A stretch of 24,465 bases of DNA from Hypsibius dujardini. Taxonomy: Eukaryota; Tardigrada; Eutardigrada; Parachela; Hypsibiidae. Where the stretch lies: contig LRSR01005445.1 in the NCBI GenBank assembly GCA_001579985.1, positions 1-24,465 on the forward strand, read 5' to 3'. This document shows, piece by piece, positions 10,401-24,465 of the stretch. A model generated the notes under the pieces. It saw nothing but the letters and a program-made list of their open reading frames with translations, was not told the origin of the DNA and did no database searches. How positions within the stretch are numbered: the stretch's first letter is position 1; each line of letters opens with the position of its first letter. Position numbers and translations under genes: made by a program.

Positions 10401-11834
10401 CTCGAGGTCGAGGAGTTTTCACCTGCTTCAAAACGTTCCTCAACGAAATTCCTCCGGAGACGCCACACTGCGACGGGAAGTGCAACGCCGATCTACGTCT
10501 CGTGATCATGACAGAGTGACTCGCCAAAATTGCAATTCTTCCGAGGATCAAAGTGCGGAAGTGTTCAGGTGTGGAAATGTGAATGTGCAAGAACGCAAGT
10601 CGCGCAGTGAAGAAAACCGGTCCAACGACTGGTATCAGCTCAACACGTAAACTCTACCTGTCCGACGGCAAATCATCCGAGTCTTTTATGACGAGTTATT
10701 TACCCGGGAATTCATAAAAAATATGGCCATAATTAAACTTTCAAAGGCATGGACGGTAAAAAAAGCATTGACGGTAAAAACAAATCGACGGTAAAAAACT
10801 TCTATTTTAATCAGACCGGATCATTCGAAGATCAGCTTCCTACCTCACTGCGAAAAATCCGCTACGGCATGACGGAAACTTACGCGGCCAACTGAGAATT
10901 CCAAAAGGGGTAATAAAAAAATTTGCAACGGGCAAAATAAAAAAGTTCCGAGGATGACAAGTTTCGAGGGTCTTGGAAGAATGGAAGAAACCTTTGATGA
11001 AGCCAAGCGATCTTCCTCGTTAACTGGAAACTGTCCGGAATCGCTGGGCAAATGACTTGGCCATCCCCGCTGCACATTTCCTGATGGACATCTATCAGGT
11101 TTATCAATTTTTCGCATGCTAGACGATACAATTCAATCACTGAAGGTCGGGAGAGAGATTAGAAAACTGTTATCGCTGAAAAACAACGACAAAAGTCAGC
11201 TGTGCATTTGTTGGCAGAATGCCTACACAGCCCACGGCGTTTAGCGCTCACAGCCCATCTGCAACTTGACAGCACGCATGGGCTGGGGGTTTGAAAGCAG
11301 CGTGCTCAGCATTGACTGAAAGACAGAGAGGCAGGCAGGCTGAGCATACTGTGTATTGGATTTTCACACAGCGAGAGAGAAGGGAGAAAAAAATGCGCTT
11401 AGAGTTCGTTGCCATCATCAAGAATCCGCATTTTGCCTCTGTTGTGACTTCTGTTGTTCCCTAATTTTTCTCTCCAAAAATGTCGGTTTTTTAAAGTCAA
11501 CAATTCACCGAGGGACACACACACACAACAAGGAGTGGACGAGTAGTTTTTAAATGCTCATGTTCCGATTATGAACGGCACTAAAAACGCTCCCACAAGG
11601 TCGAGTATCTTCTTTTCGAGTCTTTTCTCTCCGGGGTGTTTTTACAATTTCAAAAATGGCTTTACAGGACTGTACTGAGTCCGCTGGGAAAGGACCATCA
11701 CCGCGGGAAAGGGTCACTCCGGAGGGAGGGAATTAAAAGCAGCCATCAACAAAATGTAAACACGATTAATTTTTCCCCTTAGTTTAGTTCCCTTATTTGG
11801 TTTTGGAGGTTGTAAGTCTTTTTTTTCGTGACAG
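10401..11834. other. Divergent spacer between the FBXO22-like and WAC-like genes
   Basis: It probably holds both promoters. Visible items are three copies of GACGGTAAAAA at about 10751-10797, a small AGCCCAT/ATGGGCT hairpin near 11252-11285, and a short ACAC run at 11515-11527. No coding exon is firmly supported; a possible 19-codon exon at 11656-11712 is discussed in the findings. Confidence 0.45.
11815..11834 (+). other. Splice acceptor before the first coding exon of the WAC-like gene
   Basis: A run of T residues is followed by CGTGACAG. After the AG the open frame begins in phase 0 (GGC CAT CAT TTG GAG). The site is either the acceptor of an ordinary upstream intron or a spliced-leader trans-splice acceptor; the sequence alone does not decide. 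Confidence 0.55.
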
Positions 11835-14800
11835 GGCCATCATTTGGAGCCCACACGGATCGTCATCAGCGGGAGGAGGGAGGAAAAACCGCGCAACGGA
11901 AATAGCGACCCTCAGCCGTCTCCACGACGGCTGCAGAGCCAGATCGTCATTCCCGCCAGGCGGGACACCGTGAACGGGATCGCGGAGGCGCAGCGTAATG
12001 CCCGAGCCAACGTGGCGTCGTCCTCACCGAGCGGGCGGAGGGACGTGCGGGGCAGTGCGAGCCATCAACAGCAACGGCGACCTGGAGATCTTCCTCAGTC
12101 GCAGCATGCCAAAGAGTTATCGTCCTCGCAACGCTTCTTCACGGCCGTCACGACGGGACGGGAATCTCAGAGTTTTGATTTCGGACGAGCAGACGGAAGA
12201 GGGAACTATGAGTACGGCAATCGGCATGAGTCTGGCGCGTGGAATAGAGCAACGGCGTCTGGGCCTGGACCGCGGCCTCGTAAGCGACCGATTCCCAGCC
12301 CGTCCGCGCGGAGTGCGGCCACGCGGACTGGTAGTTCGCTGTCAAAACGGTCGGATGCCTCGACGAACAACTCCATCTCCGCGTCCTCGAGATCATCCGC
12401 GAGGGTGGAGCGGTTTACCGATAAAGGTAGGGCGGTGGTGGTTGATCGGTTGATTGATTGGAAAACTCGTACCACTTATTGGCCTCATTGATTGATTGAT
12501 TTAAGGGGAGAAGTTAGATTATTCTGTTTTGATGTGCCGAGATCTTCGTACACTGAGACGGTAATGTTTGGCAGTAGTAAGGTCGTATTCATGCTTCCTG
12601 AGGCTAGCAAATAGTTTTTTCGTTTACGATAGCGTGTTTGTGGAAAACGTTTGCTGATCGATTGATTGATCGATTGATTGATTGATTGATTGAATCTGGA
12701 CCGGCAGTTTGAAATGTTCGCAGTTTCTCGACGATCTATTTTTAGGTTAGGCCTTCCTTAGAGTCAGTGAAATCGGTTGTGATTGGGTAAAACACTGCAT
12801 TCCTTTGCTAGTTGTAGCATTTCCGATCCGCGCTGGAAAGAGGATGGAAAATATATATTTGCTGCGGTTGATTCATTGATTCGCTATCACGCTTTCCTCG
12901 TGCTGAACTCCCATTTTCGGTCACCGCGTTGCCTGTGTCTAATCCAAGTTCGGTTAAATTGGTGTGAAATATCCTGTTCCAACTTTCCTAGTAAAAAATT
13001 GTGGTATATTATGAATATTTGTGATATCTTTAGCGTCGGAATGTGACTGGATGTGCTGTAGTCGATTGGTCGATTGATTGATTGATCTAGTCAGGAAATC
13101 TGAAACGTTCGCCGTTCTTCTCCAAATAAGATCTTCTTCTAAGATAGCTCTTTCACATTAATCGAGTAAAAGAGGCCATATTTGTGATTAAGGATAATGG
13201 ATTGTCTTGAACGGACATTTTTAGTTTGAAACTAAACGAAAGTGTAAAAATTTGCTACGGTTGATTTACTGATTGACAACGAAGTTTGGTTTCTCATCTC
13301 CCCTTGCAGCTCGAGCCCAACAAGAACGGTCGTCCGTAAAATCCGCTTCACGGTCCAGTTCACCATCGCATTCCGCAGCCGGGAATGGGTCGGCGAGAAA
13401 GCCGTTGAAGTCCCCTAACGTAAAAGTGGCTGCCACTTTAAAGCGAAAGGTGAGTTTTCTACAGATTTTGATTAACGCAGTCGCATTGCTCGTCCTCACA
13501 GTCAGTGTGATTCTCTCGGTGTTGTGCAGGCGATAAAGACGGATGCCGCAAACGCATCCTCCGGTCCGACGAAATCCGGTTCGGTGGGTGTGGTGTCCGG
13601 CCCGAAAGCGTGGCGCTCCTTTGGCTGTTGGAGGGTGGAACGCAGCAGCACCGGCAGGGAATACTATTACAACACCGAGACAAAAGCCTCAAAGTGGGAC
13701 AAACCGCAGGAATGGGTAGAGGCAGAGAAGTACGCGTCTCCCCGCGCTTGTTTCCGACACTCTTAAACCACAATTTTGAATGAGGGTTTCTGTTTGTCGT
13801 AGTGCGGCCGCAGCAGCAGCAGCAGCATTGGTCCTCCCGGAGGCCGTGCGCCGAAGCGAAAGTGTCACGCGAGAGGCGCTGGGCAAGCGCAAGCTGTCGG
13901 AACTCGAAACGACAACGGAGAAATCGGACAATGCGCGGTCGACGAAAATCCAACGTACAGCTTCTGTCGCGCCGGCTCCTGCTGCAGTAGATATGGACTC
14001 GCTTTTGGGAAGCCCCATCAGCGATGACAATGACCGCTCATCTGGTAAGAATTCCGGCGTCACTTACTCCGCCGGACTTTTCTCACGTCAGTTTCCGCTT
14101 CAGTCGCCTCTCCGACACCGTCAGAGCGGATGGACATCTCCGACGCAGAAGCTGCCAGCAATGCTTCCATTTCACCGTCGAAGAACGCCGCCACCGGGTC
14201 GTCTCGCACGTCTCCGTCGCGACTGCGGAAGAAGTCGGTTGACGACGAGCGAGGAGCCTCGCCCAGGCGGAGGGGAGGAGGGACCTCGTCGGATCAGACG
14301 CGAAAGACCAAAGCGCCGACGCTGGAGGATCTCAAGAAGCTCGAAGATTATGACGGTAGCTGCGGATGTTTTCCCACGTGTCTTGTGACCATCTCGTGCA
14401 TACTTTTTTTCCTGGCTTTAGATCCAGACAGAAGGCGATCGTTGAAATTGCAGCGTGTTAAGGAGTGGAGATCTCAACGTAAGCACGGTGATCGTGGGAC
14501 CTAGTTCTGTCTGAACGACTCATTCGTTGGAGAATGTCGGAGCTCTTTTTACTGTGGATTTTTCTTTTGCAGTTGGAGAAACGCCGGCGGAAGTGAGCCA
14601 GTCACCGATCGGAGACGGCATTGCCGGTTCACCGGTCTCCTCAGAGACTTCCACCGTGTCTCCCCAGTGGCCTCGACCGTAAGATCCTTTCCCACGTTTG
14701 TATTTCCTGTTTTTTTAAGTGTCTGACATTCTGCTCGCCTTCCCAGAACAACCGGTGCACGCTCGGACCATGCCGATGCCGTGAAAGCGGAATCCCCTTC

Positions 14801-15599
14801 TGCGGATGCTGCCGTCGCTCCCACCTGTCCCTCCCCGGTGCCGGCCAGCGCGTGCAGCCGGATCGTCCTGCCCAGCTTTGACTTTCCCGAGCTGCCGGAG
14901 CCGGTTCGAGACCTGCCGATACTGTTTGTCGAGGCCATGACGTCGGGATTCACCAGTATGAAGATTGGACACGTCGAAGATCAGGTACCGGAATCAAAAT
15001 CTGCCATTTGTGTATGGACGTCTTTGCTTGATTGGTTGATTTATCGCAGATTCATGCTACATCTCGAGTGTTTTGTTAATCATTTTGTCTGTCATTGTTT
15101 TTAGAAGTGCAAACAGTTGTTCGAAATCCGGCCGGGAATGTATGCCGCCAGTGGAGAAAAAGTTGTCCACATGAAGGTCAATCACTCGGACATTCGGCAG
15201 AAGCGGATGACCACGGTGTCCCAAGCGGAAGAGTACGTGCTATCAACTGCCTCTTATCGGGGGCGTGTCTCAATCACAGTTAACGGGTCTCTTCTGCGTT
15301 TCAGCATCTCCTTCCTCTCCAGCCTGCAGGACGAACTGTTCCGCTCGATGCACGCCAAGGCGGACCACCACAACCGGTCGGAGGTCCCTAAGCCGATTCT
15401 ACCTCCCCCTCATCCGGTGGTGGTCAAGACGGAACGGGTGGATTCCTCACCGGCGGTGATGGTCAACGTGACCACGACGCCGGACATCTCTGCGGCCTCC
15501 GCTGCTTCCCTGGACTCGAAGCAACAGCACCTGACGCTGTTCGGGATGGAACCCGCCGCCGATCGGCGTCAGCTCATCCCAAGCGGCATAACGACATGA
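11835..15599 (+). CDS. WAC: WAC-like WW-domain adaptor protein, 10 exons, start codon not in exon 1
   Basis: In other animals WAC is a nuclear adaptor: its WW domain binds RNA polymerase II and its C-terminal coiled-coil region binds RNF20/40 to promote H2B ubiquitination. Exons are 11835-12426, 13310-13449, 13530-13729, 13803-14044, 14104-14355, 14422-14478, 14573-14678, 14747-14984, 15105-15232 and 15305-15599. Phases agree at all nine junctions, giving 749 codons plus stop (human about 650). The WW domain lies near residues 276-305: first Trp in CWRVERSS, then GREYYYNTETKASKWDKP, followed by QEWVEAE as WAC has KEWLERE. The last two exons hold about 79 residues (FVEAMTSGF to DELFRSM) colinear with WAC's C-terminal helical region, including a weak match around AEEDISFLSSLQDEL. 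The middle is low-complexity Ser/Pro/Arg with basic stretches. No ATG lies in frame until about codon 374, after the WW domain, so the start must come from upstream (see findings). Confidence 0.7.
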
Positions 15600-16054
15600 C
15601 AAGTCGTCGTCCCCGCATCTCTCTGATTTCTCTAGTCGGCTTCCAGTTGAAGATCCAGTTGTTTCGGGGGTTGAGCTGGTTTGAGAAAGAAAGCTGAGGT
15701 TTTTTGTGATATTGATGTGTGTGTGTGTGTTCAGGGCGAGGAACCTCTTCTCCTGCTCGTCTTGAGTTGTGTTATCTCGCGTTGTCTCTTTCTCCTCTTT
15801 TGACAGTTTTCGTTCTCTCTCTTTCTCTCTTTCTCTTTCTGGGTGGTCGTGGGGAGGCTCTCTTGCCGGAATGTGTTGGGACAGATACACAACAGACACG
15901 CATTTTTTCTCCCTCTTTTTTCGCAGATTCTCTGCGTCTCAAGTTAGTTTGTAAAAATTATTCCTTGCGGATGTTGTGCTGTTTAAAAAGGATTGTGAGG
16001 TCTCTGACGCGGTCTGCCGGTGGACGTTCTATCTGCATTCTTTGTTTTGTTCAC

Positions 16055-16060
16055 AATAAA
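16055..16060 (+). promoter_or_regulatory. Poly(A) signal AATAAA of the WAC-like gene
   Basis: A canonical AATAAA lies about 455 nt after the WAC-like stop codon. The region between is pyrimidine- and TG-rich and looks like a 3' UTR. It comes just before the 53-55-bp minisatellite. Confidence 0.5.
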
Positions 16061-16098
16061 CGCGGGATTGATCAGTAATGTCTGGAGGACTTCTACAA

Positions 16099-16367
16099 GT
16101 TCAGGTGTCCGAGTTAGGCCGACAGATTCGTATAGGTAAAAGTAAAATGCCGTTCAGGTGTCCGAGTTAGGCCGACAGATTCGTAAATGCAAAAGTAAAT
16201 TATACCGTTCAGGTGTCCGAGTTAGGCCGACAGATTCGTATAGACAAAAGTAAATTATACCGTTCAGGTGTCCGAGTTAGGCCGACAGATTCGTATAGGT
16301 AAGAGTAAAATGCCGTTTAGGTGTCCGAGTTAGGCCGACAGATTCGTATAGGAAAAAGTAAATTATA
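16099..16367. repeat. 53-55-bp minisatellite, 5 copies plus a decayed sixth
   Basis: Copies start at 16099, 16152, 16207, 16262 and 16315; each opens with GTTCAGGTGTCCGAGTTAGG (the last has GTTTAG). Two variants alternate, 53 bp and 55 bp. A degenerate copy with TGTGTCCGATTTAGT and GTTCGTAAAGGCAAAAGTA lies near 16530-16590. Confidence 0.93.
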
Positions 16368-16701
16368 ACGTTCTTAACAGGGTAAACTGCAATTGCCCCG
16401 CTACTCTAAGAGCACTGTCCTTCATTTGAAACTCTACTCGGAAATCTCGCGATCTAAATTCTTTATTCTTAGTGTTGCTCTCAATAAAATAAGATTGATA
16501 AGAGAATTTACATTCTTTAAAACATCCAAAATGCCTGTGTCCGATTTAGTCTCCAGGTTCGTAAAGGCAAAAGTAGAATTGTGCCGTTCGGGACAAGGAC
16601 AAATCTAATTGCGCTGGTAGGAACACTCTATCGTATTTGGCACTCTCCCTCAGCGAGAAGAATCGCTTTTTGCTTCAACTGCCTTTATCACTATCGGCAC
16701 G

Positions 16702-16713
16702 CCGGGGCGGGGC
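16702..16713. promoter_or_regulatory. GC box upstream of alpha-tubulin
   Basis: CCGGGGCGGGGC, about 300 nt upstream of the alpha-tubulin ATG, resembles an Sp/KLF binding site. No clear TATA box is visible between here and the ATG. Only a weak regulatory suggestion. Confidence 0.25.
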
Positions 16714-17013
16714 ACGGTTGAAACACACGGCAACGGTTGGTGGAATCAGCTAGGTCCGCCCTTTTCCGCGTGCCAACAGGCGACCGTTGAAAAACACCGC
16801 GGCAAAATGTCCCTGTGTGTTGTCTTTCTCTCCTCTGCGCGCTGTTTCCAACGAAACTGATCTTCACTTGCACATTCCGGAGATTTTTGCGCTAAAAAAA
16901 CTCTTTCATAGTCAAGGTCCGCGGATTCTCATTTTTGAGTCCTACGTCTCCTTAGCAGATCCTCTTCGCCCTGTCTCATCAACCCCGCGATCACCTCCAC
17001 ACATTCCATCAAA

Positions 17014-20639
<3,626 letters not shown>

Positions 20640-20937
20640 AGACGTCTCTCACTTCAAGCACGCCGCGGCAACAACGATCGAAGGCGCTTGAGTTTTAAAG
20701 CAAGCTTTACAGTAATCTCCCCGCACGTGTTTTTGTAATAGTTATCTTTGATCGCAAGTTTATAACCACGAAACAAGGAAATCTCTCGTGTTCGTATGAG
20801 TCTCCCTCCTCTGGGTTGGGCCTCTTGCCGGCTTGGTGACTCGTTCCATCAAACTGGGTTTTTGTCATTTGCAACAAGACAGCGCGTAGATTTTCCGTAT
20901 CGACTGTGCATACGTAAGACAAGAAGCTGAACTGCGG

Positions 20938-21712
20938 GAGCTTCTCTCAGGCAGACGAGTTGTGTTCGGCACATGCAGACGGACAAGCAAGACAGATCGC
21001 ATCTTCATTCATTCAGACAACAAGGTGGAGATCAGGAACATGCTACCCAGGCAAGACACTCGTTCGGGGCAAGAATCAAAACACGCACAGACCAGGCAGA
21101 CGTAAGTTCAGGAAGGCTCTACTCAGACAAGGCAGATAAAGGAGTGAAAATTAGAGAAGTCTGAAGGACAGGTAGAGTTCAGGCAGGAAGACGAATCAAA
21201 ACAGACAATAAACAGCTGATAGACAATCAGACAGGCGACGGAAATGCCACTCAGACACGGCAGAAAGACAGACAGACGAATCACATCATACAGTGAAAAG
21301 GCTGGCTGAGAGACAGACAGACAAACGTGGGGAGTGGAAAGCGCTTCTTGGGCAAGAACGACAAAACGTGTTTGACAGACTGACAGATTGAAGGGTTTAG
21401 ACACACCACTCTAACCAAATTCGGACACTGACAGACGAATCAAAAAGACAAAGACAAATCCACCAGAAAGACGGCAAGCTGACTGACAGACAGGCACACA
21501 GACGTGTATGACTTTAGGAGAGCGCTATTCGGAAAAGACCGATAGACATTATTCAGACAGACAAGGCTCACAGACAGAAAGGTAGGGAGGGGTTCCGGAC
21601 AGCGTCACCTACTGGTAAGTTAGACAAGGCAGACAAGATACAGATATGTGAAACAACTACTGTATGTCCGAGACAGGCAATCACAACCACGAAAAGAGCA
21701 TTTCTATCGAGT

Positions 21713-21743
<31 letters not shown>

Positions 21744-21754
21744 ATATGTCTGCA
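20938..21754. repeat. CAGACA-rich degenerate repeat downstream of alpha-tubulin
   Basis: Irregularly spaced CAGACA/GACAGACA words in otherwise unique DNA, ending in a clean (GACA)n run at about 21719-21744. The same words fill alpha-tubulin intron 6. No canonical AATAAA was seen close after the tubulin stop codon. Confidence 0.7.
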
Positions 21755-22093
21755 CAAGGTCTAAAAGTGTAGACTTTACTTCTTTACTGTCTGAATCATG
21801 CCTGAGAATCTTCCGTTGATGAGATGATGAGAGCTTCGGGCTAATACACACGCCTGGACATTAGGTGTGAAAAGATTTTTCTGCGTCTTAAAATAGTGAA
21901 ACAAGTTCGTATTGGTGTGCCTTGACAGTTCGTTTGTGAGGGGGGAATGAAAGATTGTGAGTGGCATTGATGAGCTCAACTTGTAACAATCACGCAAGAA
22001 AGTATGCCACGACGGAGGTTGATGGCACTTCCAAGCCGGAGACGGTCAATGTCGTCGCCGTTATCATTATTTATTATTATGAGGCAAAGTCTG
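21755..22093. other. Intergenic sequence, nothing recognised
   Basis: Mixed-composition DNA with a short TTATTATTATTA run near 22068. No gene or RNA is supported. Confidence 0.45.
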
Positions 22094-22315
22094 TATTTCG
22101 GCTCACTCTCCAGTTGGTCCGTATTTCGGCTCACCCTCCAGTTGGTCCGTAAATCGGCTCACTCATGGGTTTATTTTTGATGGCAGCTGCTTGATTGTTT
22201 GATTTGTTAAACTATTTCCTAGTATACTAAAGCACTTCTGGAAATCAAACAATCAAGTAGTAGTCATCAAAGAGTGAACCGATTTATCGACCAACTGGAG
22301 GGTGAGCCGAAATAG
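22094..22315. mobile_element. Foldback element with 28-bp direct repeats in one arm
   Basis: The left arm (22122-22205) and right arm (22241-22315) are inverted copies sharing CGGCTCACCCTCCAGTTGGT and TTGATTGTTTGATTT. At the left end a 28-bp unit is repeated at 22094 and 22122, with a partial third copy at 22150. There is no coding capacity. Confidence 0.65.
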
Positions 22316-22909
22316 GAACTTCTCCTCATACCGTTTGTAAGTCAAATGTGTTTGTTGTTAACAACAACCACCCACGCCGCCTGGCACCACCACACAGGCA
22401 AAGAAGGTTACATTTCCTGCACGCTCTCCGACTGTCCGTCACTTCCGCTTTCTACACAGACAGACACAGACAGACACAGACAGACAGACACACCCGAAAG
22501 TCTACCTACAACTTATACCGGTAATGAGGAATGTGTGTTAATACTTAGTACGCGTCTTTAGCATAGTCTGTACAGTGTAGTGCTTTTATTAAGCCGAGAC
22601 ACAGATTATTAATACCTCTAACGATCTCGCGTGTGTCTGTATGTGTCTTATGCGGGCGGTCAGATTGCTTCGCCTTCAAGATGATGCGAGAGAGTTCCGT
22701 TTGTCTGTTTGTTATCTTTTCTCGTCGTCGATCGCATATCTGAACTGATACTGAACCCTCTCTACGTTCTACGTTCTACGTTCTGTTCTGTCGCACCAGT
22801 GCTCGCAGGAGACGTGCACTTCATCTGAAGAAGCGGATCTGCCGGTCAGCAGTGCAGGTCTGACTGCGTGACTGTGTCTGTGTATAGATCACTCGTTGCG
22901 CACTGAGTG
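22316..22909. other. Upstream region of the F-box/WD40 gene
   Basis: Contains a CAGACA run near 22458-22491, three tandem copies of CTACGTT/CTACGTTCTG near 22762-22785, and a possible acceptor (CTCGCAG at about 22807) before the ATG. No other gene is seen. Confidence 0.4.
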
Positions 22910-23124
22910 ATGAAGTCCTCGGTCGGTCTGGAGGATTTGCCGGTGGAGATCCTGCAGAATTTGACGTTGTTGTTGGAGCCGGATGATGTGCGGAGCGGGG
23001 TGTTTGGGGCGTCAACGTATCTGCGAGATGTGTTTTCGGATGAGGTGTACTGGAAGCTGCGCTGTCGGCGGCAGTATCCGGCTCGCTGGATGGAACTTTG
23101 TGGTAGGAGGCTGACAGGGCTCAA

Positions 23125-23167
<43 letters not shown>

Positions 23168-23587
23168 GCAGATAGAAACATCCGCCTTGGATGTCAGTGA
23201 CTTTTCACTTTGTAGGTTCCTTACAAACACAGACTGGGTACTCTCAACCAAGTGCCTCTGAATGGCGGGAGAAATTCCTTCGTCACCACCGGAAAGTGAA
23301 GACCTTGGTGAGCAACCAGTTGTCGACCCGAAGCCTGACACCCTGGACAGTTTTTAATCAGCATCACCACTTCTGGGGTACCACCACTGTGAGCTTCTGT
23401 CATTCAGGTGAGCTTATCTTTTGGCTATCGTGATTGTTTGCATCAGTAAGTAATGGAATCTCCTTTAAGGACGGATGGTCGCGACCGGCGGTGACTCACC
23501 CAACGTTGTTTCCTTATGGGACGTTTTGGACAATGCTGCCCCCGCCTTTCCTCTCTGTCAAGCAATATTCCATACGGTACAAGTCTC

Positions 23588-23649
<62 letters not shown>

Positions 23650-24370
23650 TTGTCTGTCTGTCTGTCTGTCAGTCTGTTTCCCTGAGACTTGCTTGTTCAT
23701 TTTTTGGATTGTCTGTGTGTCAATCTGCCTGATATCAGCTTTTGTCTGAACACGAAAATTTTCAGGACAGAGTTGAATCATTGAGAAGTCAAGGGAATCT
23801 CCTCAGTTCGGCGTCTAGGGATAAAACAATCGCCATCAGCGACTTATCTTTCGGGCTGAAGAGGCCACCGGTACAAGTGCTGAGGTGCGCAAAATTTCAC
23901 ATCACATATCTCATACCGTATTTGTTGAAATTGGTGATGCTGGTAAATGGTAATAATACGTTCGAGTTACAGGTCTAAATCAGAGATCACTTCGCATGAA
24001 TGGCGAGGCGATCAAGTGGTTACCGGCTCGGACGATAATTTGGTATTTTAATTTACTCTTTTAAAAGTCTTTTTTAAAAGTTAAATAGAGTTAACGCCTA
24101 CCAATCATTACTTTATGATTGCTGGCTAGCGGTTTACTGATGGTCTCGTTTCAGTGCGAAATATTCGATCTGCGAACCAACAGTGACGTAATGCGGAATA
24201 TCTCGTTTTCGGATACGGTCGATGTGATTCCATCTAAGCGGCGCCAGTGTCGCACTCTCCAACCAAAAATTTTGGACGATCATCGAATTATATTATTGGG
24301 AAAGCAAAGGCCGAATCCATCAATAAAGATCTACGATCTCAGGAACTCTAAATTTGTTGCCGAAATTGAG
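22910..24370 (+). CDS. F-box/WD40-repeat protein (FBXW9-like), partial at right edge
   Basis: Likely SCF ubiquitin-ligase substrate receptor. Visible exons are 22910-23102, 23216-23407, 23470-23576, 23766-23884, 23973-24042 and 24155-24370. All are bounded by GT..AG with matching phases, giving 299 codons before the gene leaves the window. The start is ATG 22910, with an in-frame TGA six bases before it. Residues 6-50 form an F-box (LEDLPVEILQNLTLLLEPDD, then SDEVYWKLRCR). WD40 units follow: MVATGGDSPNVVSLWDV, then DRVESLRSQGNLLSSASRDK with TIAISDL, then VVTGSDDNLCEIFDLR, then PSIKIYDLRNSKFVAEIE. The order and spacing of the F-box and first repeats fit FBXW9 best among those I remember, but another FBXW member is possible. 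The human FBXW9 N-terminal extension of about 80 residues before the F-box is absent. Introns 1 and 3 hold complementary microsatellites. Confidence 0.66.
23125..23168. repeat. (GACA)n microsatellite in intron 1 of the F-box/WD40 gene
   Basis: About eleven units, one with an AAAC interruption. Confidence 0.95.
23587..23676. repeat. (TGTC)n microsatellite in intron 3 of the F-box/WD40 gene
   Basis: About twenty units with one TATT interruption near 23647. It is the reverse complement of the intron 1 array. Confidence 0.95.
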
Positions 24371-24405
24371 GTAGGCATTTGCCTGTTGACTTTATGTCTG
24401 TTTAT

Positions 24406-24425
24406 CTGCGTACACGTCTGCCTGT

Positions 24426-24464
<39 letters not shown>

Positions 24465-24465
24465 C
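24406..24465. repeat. (CTGC)n microsatellite at right edge
   Basis: CTGC units from about 24419, preceded by degenerate CTGT-type words, within the last visible intron of the F-box/WD40 gene. Cut by the window end. Confidence 0.92.

Noticed and set aside
10081-10650. 189-codon plus-strand frame
   Set aside because: Antisense shadow of exon 1 of the FBXO22-like gene, which has better codon structure, a start with upstream stops and matching splice phases.

Overview
The window is animal nuclear DNA. It carries four spliced protein genes with GT..AG introns, many of them short (59-140 nt), set in repeat-rich intergenic DNA. There is nothing bacterial in it. The closest match in style is a parasitic flatworm (perhaps a tapeworm): mixed short and long introns, abundant GACA/GGCA and GATT microsatellites, and one gene whose first exon has no start codon, as expected if a spliced leader ending in AUG supplies it. 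The flatworm assignment is an inference, not a proof.

Layout. Positions 1-7000 hold no gene I can support. They contain GACA/GGCA microsatellites, an AT-rich 40-bp minisatellite, a GGGATTCT array and several foldback (long inverted-repeat) elements. Positions 7162-10400 (minus) hold a four-exon F-box/FIST-type gene like FBXO22; its 1.1-kb last intron contains two foldback elements. It is divergent from the next gene across a 1.4-kb spacer. Positions 11835-15599 (plus) hold a ten-exon WW-domain gene that I read as WAC. A 53-55-bp minisatellite follows its poly(A) signal. Positions 17014-20639 (plus) hold a complete seven-exon alpha-tubulin of 451 residues, with the intron directly after ATG that many animal alpha-tubulin genes have. 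Its C-terminus ends in valine, not tyrosine. A CAGACA-rich, gene-free stretch follows. Positions 22910-24370 (plus) hold the first six exons of an F-box/WD40 gene (FBXW9-like) that runs off the right edge.

The genes do not form a pathway. Two encode likely substrate receptors of SCF ubiquitin ligases. One encodes a nuclear adaptor known in other animals to work with the RNF20/40 H2B ubiquitin ligase. One encodes a cytoskeletal subunit. All exon joins were worked out by hand from splice-site sequence, reading phase and protein similarity; each predicted coding sequence stays in frame across every junction. Protein family calls rest on remembered family sequences, without a database search.
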